A stretch of 6,262 nt of DNA from an uncultured Clostridia bacterium (GTDB lineage Bacteria > Bacillota > Clostridia > Oscillospirales > Oscillospiraceae), in NCBI GenBank assembly GCA_946187475.1, contig CAMHRJ010000137.1:1-6262 (forward strand). Direction: 5' to 3'. The notes below the pieces were generated by a model. The model did not search any database, was not told where the DNA came from, and saw nothing but the letters and a program-made list of their open reading frames with translations. The translations under genes were made by a program, and so were the position numbers. Position 1 is the stretch's first letter. Every line of letters starts with the position of its first letter. This document shows, in pieces, positions 1 through 6,161 of the stretch.

Positions 1-1
1 G

Positions 2-169
2 GCGCGCTATGCAATCGGCGGCTGTGAGGTCTGTCTGCAGCCGCTGGAAGAGAGCAAAGTGGGCAGTTATTCTTTCCCCCGCACGTTGGTGACCTTCTCC
101 GGCGAGGAGGAAGCGGTCGCATGCTTCCGCCGGCAATTCATGATCCGTTTTCTCACCCTGGGCGGATAA
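2..169 (+). CDS. 3' end of an unrecognised protein (partial)
   Basis: This is the only plus-strand frame open from the left edge. It encodes 55 residues ending ...RRQFMIRFLTLGG followed by TAA at 167-169. The other two plus frames hit stops (for example TGA at 25-27). The stop lies 1 nt before a strong hairpin terminator, which supports a real gene end. The visible tail has two cysteines in a CEVC arrangement (GGCEVCLQPLEE), a short beta-like stretch (SFPRTLVTF) and an amphipathic helix-like end rich in Arg and Phe. No signal peptide, membrane segment or catalytic motif can be judged from this fragment. I do not recognise the family. Its convergent position next to mop makes a link to molybdenum metabolism possible, but the sequence does not show one. 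Confidence 0.6.
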   Translation, partial: ARYAIGGCEVCLQPLEESKVGSYSFPRTLVTFSGEEEAVACFRRQFMIRFLTLGG

Positions 170-170
170 A

Positions 171-215
171 ACACCGCGGCGGTCCGCAATATGCGGGCCG
201 TCGCGGTGTTTTTTT
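171..215 (+). terminator. Rho-independent terminator between convergent genes
   Basis: The 18-nt arms at 171-188 and 192-209 pair along their whole length (two G-U wobbles on the plus strand) around a 3-nt loop. A run of seven T at 209-215 follows. This is a canonical intrinsic terminator for the plus-strand gene ending at 169. On the minus strand the same hairpin is followed only by TTTT (complement of 168-171), so it may also end mop transcription (mop stops at 234), but less efficiently. Confidence 0.9.
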
Positions 216-233
216 GCTCTATCGTCTTGGTGA

Positions 234-446
234 TCAGTCGTCCACACCGATCATCACGTTGCTGGCCTTGATGACCGCATAGGCTGTATCGCCGACCTTG
301 AGGCCGAGTTCGCGGATCGAGGACATGGTGATGACCGAACTGATGATATTGCCATTGCCGAGATCAATCTTGACGATGCCGTTGACAGCGCCGTCCTGGA
401 TCTCCATGACGGTTCCCTTGAGCTGATTTCTTGCACTGAGCTTCAT
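234..446 (-). CDS. mop: Mop, molybdenum-pterin/molybdate-binding molbindin (single TOBE domain)
   Basis: This is a 70-residue protein, the usual size of a mono-Mop molbindin. The family signature is clear: SARNQLKG at residues 4-11, GAVNGIVKIDLG at 19-30, and KVGDTAYAVIKASNVMIG at 50-67. Known molbindins assemble into hexamers that bind several molybdate or tungstate oxyanions at subunit interfaces; they act as cytoplasmic stores or buffers, and the same fold forms the regulatory TOBE domains of ModE and ModC. There is no signal peptide, which fits a cytoplasmic role. The ATG at 444-446 has an AGAAAGGAG ribosome binding site (457-465) 10 nt upstream. The stop is TGA at 234-236. The gene follows two moeA genes and two flavoprotein genes on the same strand, but a putative promoter at 485-513 suggests it can be transcribed on its own. 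It converges on the plus-strand gene at 2-169. Confidence 0.93.
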   Translation of the reverse strand: MKLSARNQLKGTVMEIQDGAVNGIVKIDLGNGNIISSVITMSSIRELGLKVGDTAYAVIKASNVMIGVDD

Positions 447-558
447 GTACAGGTTTCTCCTTTCTGTGCATATTCAATGCGCGTATTCTAACGCGGGCGC
501 TCTCACGGTGCAAGCGGGGCGGAAAAGATCGTGCGAAATGAAGCGAAACGATATGAAA
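447..558. other. Intergenic region between the flavoprotein gene and mop
   Basis: These 112 nt hold the mop ribosome binding site and the promoter described at 485-513. I see no T-tailed hairpin downstream of the flavoprotein stop (559-561), so read-through into mop is possible. Short related inverted elements sit around the stop: GAAATGA at 535-541 pairs with TCATTTC at 559-565, and TGAAAT-C-ATTTCA forms a small palindrome at 554-566. No open frame here could be the small DUF1667 protein that usually follows such flavoprotein pairs. Confidence 0.55.
485..513 (-). promoter_or_regulatory. Putative sigma-70/SigA promoter of mop with a palindrome over the -10
   Basis: On the minus strand a TTGCAC box (508-513) lies exactly 17 nt upstream of a TAGAAT box (485-490; 5 of 6 matches to TATAAT). 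The -35 is weak (3 of 6 matches to TTGACA). Transcription would start near 478, giving a leader of about 32 nt before the mop ATG. A short inverted repeat, CGCGT (480-484) and ACGCG (491-495), flanks the -10 box exactly and could be an operator. It does not match the E. coli ModE site as I know it. Confidence 0.5.
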
Positions 559-1455
559 TCATTTCACAAGTTGTTTCCCGACCTGCCCGCCAATCTTCGC
601 GCCTTCCGCGGCCGCGGAGTCGGCAAGATCATGCACCCTGCTGCAGTTTCCGGCAAGGGAGAGCCAGGGCGCTTCCTCCAGGCCGCGTATCAGCTCCCGC
701 TCCGGGACGAGGCCAATGGCCGTGACCAGTGTGTCGCAGGGGAGAAGCTCCCGTTCGCCGCTGTCAAGATCCTCAACCGTCACACCCGTGATGCGGGGCA
801 TACCATGGATTTCCCGGACCGTGCAGCGATAGCGGATCGGGATGTGATGCGCCTCGATGCAGCGGTGATAATTTCTGGCCAGGCCGCCGAAATGCGCTTC
901 CTGCTCCAGCACAGCCAGCACCTGCTTCCCCTCCAGGGTGAAGCGCCGGGCCAGAATCATCCCCAGATCGCCGCTGCCCAGGATCACGATGCGATCGCCC
1001 AGCTGCCAATGATGGAGATTGATCATTTCCTGCGCCTGCCCGGCCGTAAACATACCGGCCGGGCGCGTCCCCGCAAGGGCGAGGGAGCCGACTGTACGCT
1101 CCCGGCTTCCCGTCGCCAGGATCAGCCTCTCAAAACGGATCTCTTCCAACCCGCCGCTGCCGGACAGGACAGCGGTCCTTTCTTTTGTCACGGCCAGGAC
1201 TTCCCGTCCCGGCAGAAAGCGCACGCCTGTGCATGTCAGACGTTCCGCCAGTCTCTCCGCATAGGCGGGGCCGGTCAGCTCCTTTCCGAAGGCGGACAGG
1301 CCGAAGCCCTCATGGAGGCATTGCGGGAGAATGCCGCCCGGATAGGGCAGGCGGTCTGTCAGCACCACGTCCATGCAGTCGGCATCCCACGCAGCGCAGG
1401 CTGCGGAAATGCCCGCGGCCCCCGCGCCGATGATCAGCAGCTCAGTCCTTTCCAT
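559..1455 (-). CDS. Short FAD/NAD(P)-dependent oxidoreductase (GlpB/HcnA-like partner flavoprotein)
   Basis: This is a 298-residue pyridine-nucleotide-disulfide-oxidoreductase-fold protein. The FAD-binding GAGAAG is at residues 10-15, the second flavin motif ATGSRERT at 114-121, an NAD(P)-binding GSGDLG at 160-165, and TAIGLVPE at 245-252. GGILPQCLHEGFG (40-52) and the late RVHDLAD (273-279) are typical of the flavoprotein that pairs with GlpA-like dehydrogenases and of opine/cyanide-synthase A subunits. The likely role is cytoplasmic electron transfer between the partner protein and NAD(P) or another carrier; the substrate cannot be read from the sequence. The start is the ATG at 1453-1455, chosen because GGAGG (1462-1466) lies 6 nt upstream and the Rossmann motif follows directly. 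The same frame stays open to 1824, but that stretch is a shadow of the neighbouring gene. The gene overlaps its upstream neighbour by 14 nt. It ends soon after RVHDLAD, whereas family members I know continue for roughly 100 residues, so it looks C-terminally short. Confidence 0.88.
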   Translation of the reverse strand: MERTELLIIGAGAAGISAACAAWDADCMDVVLTDRLPYPGGILPQCLHEGFGLSAFGKELTGPAYAERLAERLTCTGVRFLPGREVLAVTKERTAVLSGSGGLEEIRFERLILATGSRERTVGSLALAGTRPAGMFTAGQAQEMINLHHWQLGDRIVILGSGDLGMILARRFTLEGKQVLAVLEQEAHFGGLARNYHRCIEAHHIPIRYRCTVREIHGMPRITGVTVEDLDSGERELLPCDTLVTAIGLVPERELIRGLEEAPWLSLAGNCSRVHDLADSAAAEGAKIGGQVGKQLVK

Positions 1456-2881
1456 GGCTGCCCTCCAGGATCTCCGAGCCAGGGCCGTCCTTCCGGACAG
1501 CGGTAACGGGAACGCCCAGCGCCTCTGCCAGCAGTTCCATGACGGCGCGCTCGCAGCGGCTGCCCTGGCAGCGCCCCATACCGGCGCCGACGCGGCGTTT
1601 GACGCCGTCCACACTGACAGCGCCCCGCCGGATCGCCTCCAGGACCTCCGCCTTTGAGACGTCTTCGCAATGACAGAGGATCTCGCCATAGTCGGGGTTC
1701 TCCCGCACCAGCGCCGCGCGCTGGGAAAGCGGCAGATCCCGGACTCTGCGGATCCCCGTGCGATGCGGGTCAAAAGCCGGGTTTTCTTCCGCGCCCAGCT
1801 CTGCGGCGAGCCTGTCCGCCACATAGCGGCCCAGCTCGTCGGCGCAAGTCAGCCCCGGCGTCTTGACGCCGATCAGACTCCAGAAGGCGGGGCCGGGATG
1901 CTCGATCACAAAGCTGCCAATGCTGCTGCCGTCGACATTCTGCGGATTTGGACGCACAGAGGCAAAGGAACGGATCGTATCCTGTAAATTCAACCCGGGC
2001 AGAACAAGCGCGGCCCGTTCACAGACGAAGGAAAGCCCTTCTTCGCTCACGGCAAAGTCGACCTCGTTCTCCCGCTCCGAGGGGCCCAGCAGCAGGCTGC
2101 CCTCCAACGTGGGCACAACGCTCAGACCCTTGCCGCCGTCCTCGGGCTCATACTGGACGATATGGGTCGGTTTGTTTGCCGCCGCCCTGTCCAGGATCAG
2201 ATAGTCCGCCGCGTCCGGGGCGATATGTACCGGGGTAGGAAACAGAAGTTCCTGTACCCTGTCTGCCGCGAGCCCCGCGCAATTGACCACGGCGCGGCAG
2301 GAGAAGGTCTCTCGATCAGTCTCGATCCGGTAGCCCTCTGCCGTCTTACGGATGCCCAGCACCCGAGTATTGAGGCAGAGCTCCGCGCCGTTTGCCGCTG
2401 CGTTTTCACAGGCGGCGATGCCCAGCTTCCAGGGGTTGACCGTCCCTGCCGTCGGCGCGTACAGGGCGGAAGTGACGCCTTCCGCAAGAACAGGCTCCAT
2501 CTTTCGGGCCTCCTCGCCGGAGAGCAGCCTCAGCCCGGGCACGCCCATGGAAAGGCCGTTTTCATACTTCTTTTTCAGCACCGTGTCGGCTTTCTCACCA
2601 TAGCTCACCATCAGGGAGCCGCAGCGGGAAAAGGGGACGTCCAGTTCCCGGCAGAGCGCGTCAAAACCGGCGTTGGCCCGCACAGTCATTTCCGCCTTCA
2701 GCGTGCCGGGCTTGTGGTCATAGCCGGGGTAGACGATGGCCGTGTTGGCGCGGGAGATGCCGGTACAGACATCCTCCCGCGCCTCCAAAAGCGCGATATG
2801 CAGTTTCCGGCGGCAGAGATTCCGCGCCGCAAAGCAGCCCAGCAGACCGCCGCCGATGACGACAACATCAAAATCCCACAT
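1442..2881 (-). CDS. GlpA-like FAD-dependent oxidoreductase with C-terminal BFD [2Fe-2S] domain
   Basis: This 479-residue protein has a D-amino-acid-oxidase/glycerol-3-phosphate-dehydrogenase-type flavin domain, with the dinucleotide motif GGGLLG at residues 10-15, NTAIVYPGYDH at 46-56, VVPTLEGSLLLGPSE at 255-269 and SFASVRPNP at 305-313. A BFD-like [2Fe-2S]-binding tail follows at about 400-457, with ligands C403, C405, C438 and C443 (CxC, 32 residues, CxxxxC). This order matches anaerobic GlpA-type dehydrogenases and L-2-hydroxyglutarate-oxidase relatives. It probably oxidises a hydroxy- or amino-acid-like or phosphorylated substrate and passes electrons through the cluster to the partner flavoprotein encoded next. 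The substrate cannot be decided. No membrane segment is visible. The ATG (2879-2881) overlaps the TGA of the moeA-PBP gene by one base (TGATG) and has no clear Shine-Dalgarno sequence, which suggests translational coupling. No glpK or glpF is nearby, so a true glycerol-3-phosphate role is not supported by context. Confidence 0.88.
   Translation of the reverse strand: MWDFDVVVIGGGLLGCFAARNLCRRKLHIALLEAREDVCTGISRANTAIVYPGYDHKPGTLKAEMTVRANAGFDALCRELDVPFSRCGSLMVSYGEKADTVLKKKYENGLSMGVPGLRLLSGEEARKMEPVLAEGVTSALYAPTAGTVNPWKLGIAACENAAANGAELCLNTRVLGIRKTAEGYRIETDRETFSCRAVVNCAGLAADRVQELLFPTPVHIAPDAADYLILDRAAANKPTHIVQYEPEDGGKGLSVVPTLEGSLLLGPSERENEVDFAVSEEGLSFVCERAALVLPGLNLQDTIRSFASVRPNPQNVDGSSIGSFVIEHPGPAFWSLIGVKTPGLTCADELGRYVADRLAAELGAEENPAFDPHRTGIRRVRDLPLSQRAALVRENPDYGEILCHCEDVSKAEVLEAIRRGAVSVDGVKRRVGAGMGRCQGSRCERAVMELLAEALGVPVTAVRKDGPGSEILEGSHGKD
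1462..1466 (-). promoter_or_regulatory. Ribosome binding site fixing the flavoprotein start
   Basis: GGAGG on the minus strand lies 6 nt before the ATG at 1453-1455. It sits inside the last codons of the upstream GlpA-like gene. It decides the start of the 298-residue flavoprotein against the longer in-frame extension that remains open to 1824. Confidence 0.75.
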
Positions 2882-4791
2882 CAGAACACGTCAATGATCT
2901 CGCCCGGGCGATCCAGCGTATAGCCGCCCATGGCCTCGATGCGCTCCCGGAACGCGTCGCTCTTGAGCGTGCGGATCAACTGTTTGACAAGGCCCGTGTT
3001 CCAGACGCTCTCCGGAATCAGCAGATCGTATTCCTCCACGCAGATGGGTAGGAAGTCCAGATCGTAGAGCCGGGCCGCAGAATAGATGCCCATGCCTGCG
3101 TCCGCGCTGCCTCCGGCGATCTGCACGGCTACGGCGTTATGGGTCACTTCCTCACGCTCATAACCATAGACCCGATCGGAGTCAACGCCCTCTTTCTGAC
3201 ACAGGTAGTCCGTCAGAATGCGGGTTCCGGAGCCCTTCTGCCGGTTCACATAGCGCACGCCCTCCTTGGAAATGTCCGCAAAGCGCTTGATCCCGAGGGG
3301 ATTCCCCTTCTGCAGCATCAATCCCTGCTGACGCCCCACGCAGCGCACCAGATACACGCCGCCGTGAGGGAAATACTTTCGGATATATTTGCGGTTATAT
3401 TCTCCCGTCTCCGTATCCAGCAGATGGATGCCAGCCGCGTGCGCCTCCCCCCGGCGGATCGCCATGATGCCTCCCATGGATCCCACGTGGGCCGAGGAGA
3501 GAAAGACGCGGTGATCCTCCCGGTGGATCAGATCCGTCACCTCATCCAGCAGCGGATCGTGGCTGCCGATGACGACCAGGGTATTCTTCAATTGGCCCTT
3601 GTCCTTCAGGAGCCGGACGCGGACCTCTTCGCCCGACGTGTAGCCTTCCGTACCCTGCGGTACCTCCAGCATGCCGTCCGCCTTCATGAAGGAGGAGACC
3701 ACGCCGCTTCCCCGGGGCAGTGGGGAGGCCATCAGAGAATTGCCCACATAGCCCATGCGCAGGCGCACGTATTCCTGATACTTGAGGCCCGAGACCACCT
3801 GCCGCGTGAGCTTTGCGCGCGTGCGGCTGCCCTTGTCGTTTTCCCTGCCGTACCAGGCGTCGATCAGCGGCTGCAGGAATTCCTCGATCACGATGATGCC
3901 GGACACCGGATAGCCGGGGACGCCCAGAATGGGCCTGGCCCCACGAAAGCCCAGGATCGCTGGCTTGCCGGGCTTGATGGCGACGCCGTGATAAAGCACC
4001 TCGCCGATCTCCCGTACGGCGGCGGTGGAGTAGTCGTCCCGTCCGGCGGAGGAGCCGGCGTTAAGGATCACCATGTCGCACTCGTCGGCGGCTTTGGCGA
4101 GCATATCCCGGATGGCGTCAAAGCGATCCGGCACGATGGGATAGGTTTTGGGCTCCGCGCCCCAATCCTGCAGCATGGCGGAGAAGATGGAGGAATTGAA
4201 TTCCAGAATGTCTCCGGGCTTGGGATCGGCGCAGGGCGGAATGATCTCGTCGCCGGTGGGGATGATGCCCACCACCGGGCGGCGAATGACCTCGAGCTCA
4301 AGCACACCGCCCGCGATCATGGCGCCGATGGCGGCGGGAGTGATCTCCATGAAGCTGGGCAGGATCATCTCCCCGGCACAGATATCCTCACCTATTTGCC
4401 GGATATGCTGCCAGGGCGCGGCAGCGGCGTGGATCGTGATGCTGCCGTCGTCGTTCTTGACGATATCCTCCACCATGATGACCGCGTCGCAGTCTTCGGG
4501 GATCGGATCGCCGGTGTCCACCACGACAAATTGGTTCTCCCGCAGGGTGACGGGCGTCGTCTCGGTGGCGCCGAAGCTGTCCCTTGCGCGCAGAGCCACG
4601 CCGTCCATGGCGCTGGCCGCGTAATGCGGCGCGTTGATCCTGGCGTAGACCGCGCGGGACGTGATGCGCCCGTATGACTCCTGCACGGAGACGGTTTCAA
4701 ACTGCGTGCCGAAACCCTTGTCCTGCAGCGTCAGAAGGTATTCCTTCTTCGCCTGTTCCAGCGGTACGTTGGTCAAATACTCAAAGCCCAT
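2881..4791 (-). CDS. moeA: MoeA molybdenum insertase fused to a PBP-like (molybdate-binding-type) domain
   Basis: This is a 636-residue two-part protein. Residues 1 to about 395 are a complete MoeA: SAMDG at 60-64, TGDPIPEDCDAVIM at 93-106, a molybdopterin-binding core with PTGDEI (178-183), NAGSSAGRDD (244-253), IKPGKP (272-277) and GVPGYPVS (290-297), then the small C-terminal beta domain. Residues about 405-636 form a PBP-like domain of the COG1910/PF12727 type, with GSHDPLLD (409-416), SAHVGSMGGIMAIRRGEAH (433-451), NRQKGSGTR (516-524) and DAGMGIYSAA (564-573). MoeA inserts molybdate into adenylated molybdopterin in the cytoplasm. The fused domain lacks a signal peptide, so it probably senses or delivers oxyanion or cofactor inside the cell; that is inference. 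The start at 4791 fits the family N-terminus and has AAAGGA (4798-4803) 6 nt upstream. An in-frame ATG at 4875 with a strong GGGAGG is an alternative and would add 28 residues. The gene is coupled to the GlpA-like gene by TGATG. Confidence 0.93.
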   Translation of the reverse strand: MGFEYLTNVPLEQAKKEYLLTLQDKGFGTQFETVSVQESYGRITSRAVYARINAPHYAASAMDGVALRARDSFGATETTPVTLRENQFVVVDTGDPIPEDCDAVIMVEDIVKNDDGSITIHAAAAPWQHIRQIGEDICAGEMILPSFMEITPAAIGAMIAGGVLELEVIRRPVVGIIPTGDEIIPPCADPKPGDILEFNSSIFSAMLQDWGAEPKTYPIVPDRFDAIRDMLAKAADECDMVILNAGSSAGRDDYSTAAVREIGEVLYHGVAIKPGKPAILGFRGARPILGVPGYPVSGIIVIEEFLQPLIDAWYGRENDKGSRTRAKLTRQVVSGLKYQEYVRLRMGYVGNSLMASPLPRGSGVVSSFMKADGMLEVPQGTEGYTSGEEVRVRLLKDKGQLKNTLVVIGSHDPLLDEVTDLIHREDHRVFLSSAHVGSMGGIMAIRRGEAHAAGIHLLDTETGEYNRKYIRKYFPHGGVYLVRCVGRQQGLMLQKGNPLGIKRFADISKEGVRYVNRQKGSGTRILTDYLCQKEGVDSDRVYGYEREEVTHNAVAVQIAGGSADAGMGIYSAARLYDLDFLPICVEEYDLLIPESVWNTGLVKQLIRTLKSDAFRERIEAMGGYTLDRPGEIIDVF

Positions 4792-4881
4792 ATACAATCC
4801 TTTCCTTGTAGGCTTCCCCTTCGTCAGAGAAAGCTCGTTCCGTTTCGCTTCCGGCAAGAGCCGAAAGCTGCACATTCACTT

Positions 4882-4887
4882 CCTCCC
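4882..4887 (-). promoter_or_regulatory. Strong ribosome binding site before an alternative upstream start
   Basis: GGGAGG on the minus strand lies 6 nt upstream of an ATG at 4873-4875 that is in frame with the moeA-PBP gene and has no stop in between. It would yield an N-terminal extension of 28 residues beginning MCSFRLLPEAKRNE. The site lies in a purine-rich run (AGAGGAAGAGGGAGGAAG), so it may be coincidental. The start at 4791 remains preferred because the family N-terminus begins there and it has its own ribosome binding site. Confidence 0.4.
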
Positions 4888-4896
4888 TCTTCCTCT

Positions 4897-4925
4897 CCAA
4901 AACAAAGCACAAGGCTTTGTTTTGG
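4897..4925. repeat. Perfect 12-bp inverted repeat in the moeA-moeA intergenic region
   Basis: The arms CCAAAACAAAGC (4897-4908) and GCTTTGTTTTGG (4914-4925) are exact reverse complements around ACAAG (4909-4913). The repeat lies 10 nt upstream of the GGGAGG at 4882-4887 as read on the minus strand. It could be an RNA hairpin that protects or blocks the mRNA, or an AT-rich operator for a dimeric regulator. No T-run follows on either strand. Confidence 0.75.
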
Positions 4926-4947
4926 GTAAGGAAAAATAAGGTTCACC

Positions 4948-6159
4948 TCAATATAAGTACACCTGTACCTGCGCGCCCCTAGGGAGCCCCTCGCAGTCGC
5001 GCTCAATGATGAAATAGCCGTCCGCGCCAGCCAGCTGCGTGATCAGCCCGGACTTGGACCGGATTGGCGAGGCCATAAGCTTTCCGCCCTCCCGCCGCAG
5101 ATGGCAGGCGTTGATCTGCTCCCGGCCATGGTTTGCGCCGAGGCTCTCGGTCAGCTCCGCCGTGACCGTAAAGTCTTCCTGCTTCCTTCCCATGAGCCGC
5201 CCCAGCAGCGGCAGGACGAAGAGCTGCGCCACAAAGCAGGCCGCCACCGGATGGCCGGGGAGGCCGATCAGGGGCTTGTTGCCCGTTTTTCCCAGAATGG
5301 TGGGCTTGCCCGGCTTGATGGCGATGCCGTGGAGCAGCAGCTCGCCCATACTCTCGATGATGCGGCAGGCCGCGTCCTTGACGCCCACGCTGCTGCCGCC
5401 GGAGAGGATCACGGCGTCGCACTCCTGTACGGCACGCTGCATCTTCCGCCGCAAAAGATCCTCATCGTCCACAACGATACCGTAGCCCATGACTTCCGCG
5501 CCGAAGGCTTCCAGCATGGCGGTGAGCAGCGGGGCATTCACATCCCGCACCTGGCCGGGTCCCGGCGTCTTGTCGGGCGGCACCAGCTCGTCCCCGGTGG
5601 AGATCACGCCCACCTTCACCCGGCGTGCCACGGGCACGCTTATTCTTCCGATGGCGGCCAGCGCGCCGATATCCTGGGCCGTCAGCACCCGTCCGGCGGG
5701 GAGGATCTCCTTGCCGGGGAACACGTCGTCCCCCCGGAAGATCAGATTCATCCCCGGCGCGCCGGGCTTCATGATGCCGACGGTGCCGTCTCCGTAGTCT
5801 TCGGTGTATTCGAGCATCACCGCACAGTCGGCGCCCTTGGGGATCGCGCCGCCGGTGGGCACATAGACGCAGCTGTCGCGGGAAAGCGCGAAGTCTGCCC
5901 CCTGTCCCATCAGCACCTCCCCGGCAAGGTTCAGGATCGCCGGGATCGCGTCGGAACAGCCAAAGGTATCCGCTGCCCGGCAGGCGTAGCCGTCCACAGT
6001 GGAGCGGTCGAAGTCCGGGACATATTCCTGCGCCGTGATCGGCTCGGACAGCACCCGGCCCATCGCAGCAGAAAGGGGGACGGACTCCGTTTGCCCCAAC
6101 GGCTTGAATTCCTTCTCAATCAGCCGGAGGACCTCCTCCGGCGTCTTCACCTCAAGCAT
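4948..6159 (-). CDS. moeA: MoeA, molybdopterin molybdenumtransferase (stand-alone)
   Basis: This 403-residue protein has the normal full length of a MoeA. The N-terminal region holds DRSTVDGYACR (51-61) and PTGGAIPKGADCAVM (101-115). The molybdopterin-binding core holds ISTGDEL (186-192), SGGSSVGVKD (253-262), IKPGKP (281-286) and GLPGHPV (299-305). The C-terminal beta domain spans about 328-402 and includes LMASPIRSKSGLI (361-373). The enzyme uses molybdate (or possibly tungstate) and adenylated molybdopterin to make mature molybdenum cofactor, releasing AMP, in the cytoplasm. The ATG at 6157-6159 has GGAGGT (6166-6171) 6 nt upstream, inside the last codons of the preceding gene, whose stop lies only 2 nt before this start; the two are clearly co-transcribed. 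Its catalytic motifs differ in detail from those of the downstream MoeA-PBP fusion (VDG against MDG, GGSSVG against AGSSAG, PGHP against PGYP). The two are therefore diverged paralogues and not a recent duplication. Confidence 0.95.
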   Translation of the reverse strand: MLEVKTPEEVLRLIEKEFKPLGQTESVPLSAAMGRVLSEPITAQEYVPDFDRSTVDGYACRAADTFGCSDAIPAILNLAGEVLMGQGADFALSRDSCVYVPTGGAIPKGADCAVMLEYTEDYGDGTVGIMKPGAPGMNLIFRGDDVFPGKEILPAGRVLTAQDIGALAAIGRISVPVARRVKVGVISTGDELVPPDKTPGPGQVRDVNAPLLTAMLEAFGAEVMGYGIVVDDEDLLRRKMQRAVQECDAVILSGGSSVGVKDAACRIIESMGELLLHGIAIKPGKPTILGKTGNKPLIGLPGHPVAACFVAQLFVLPLLGRLMGRKQEDFTVTAELTESLGANHGREQINACHLRREGGKLMASPIRSKSGLITQLAGADGYFIIERDCEGLPRGAQVQVYLY

Positions 6160-6161
6160 CT

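Larger units (their letters stand above)
4792..4947 (-). other. Structured intergenic leader between the two moeA genes
   Basis: This 156-nt stretch is more AT-rich at its upstream end than its surroundings. It holds a perfect 12-bp inverted repeat (4897-4908 with 4914-4925, 5-nt loop) and a 9-bp hairpin with one mismatch that can pair as G-U on the minus strand (4847-4855 with 4860-4868, 4-nt loop). Neither hairpin is followed by a T-tract on the minus strand, so neither is a canonical terminator. A third, weaker pairing of GCTTTC with GGAAGC can form closer to the 4791 start. I find no convincing -35/-10 pair here, so the downstream genes probably share the upstream promoter. A cofactor-sensing leader is possible, but I could not match it to the Moco riboswitch consensus. 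Confidence 0.5.

Noticed and set aside
445..1506. Plus-strand open frame of 353 codons antisense to the short flavoprotein
   Set aside because: It overlaps the mop leader and promoter and runs opposite a protein with clear FAD and NAD(P) motifs. The composition is typical of a GC-rich shadow frame.
1456..1824. N-terminal extension of the short flavoprotein (frame open to 1824)
   Set aside because: The added residues are Arg/Ser/Trp-rich shadow of the overlapping GlpA-like gene. The Rossmann motif begins right after the ATG at 1453-1455, which has a GGAGG 6 nt upstream.
1442..2881. Naming the gene glpA
   Set aside because: The architecture is GlpA-like, but there are no glycerol genes in view and the family includes several substrate types, so a symbol would overstate the evidence.
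2162..2923. Plus-strand open frame of 253 codons antisense to the GlpA-like gene
   Set aside because: It is the complement of the GlpA-like flavin domain, shows no recognisable motif and crosses the coupled TGATG junction.
3139..4677. Plus-strand open frame of 512 codons antisense to moeA-PBP
   Set aside because: It lies wholly opposite a gene with clear MoeA and PBP motifs. Its translation is low-complexity (rich in His, Asp, Gly, Ala), as expected from a GC-rich complementary strand, and shows no recognisable domain.
4897..4925. Intrinsic terminator between the two moeA genes
   Set aside because: The stem is perfect but AT-rich, and no T-run follows on either strand (a purine-rich run on the minus strand, GTAAGGAAAAATAAG on the plus strand). 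It is kept as an inverted repeat instead.
4792..4947. Named Moco riboswitch call
   Set aside because: The position is suggestive, but I could not match the conserved Moco motif by eye, and a covariance search would be needed before naming it.
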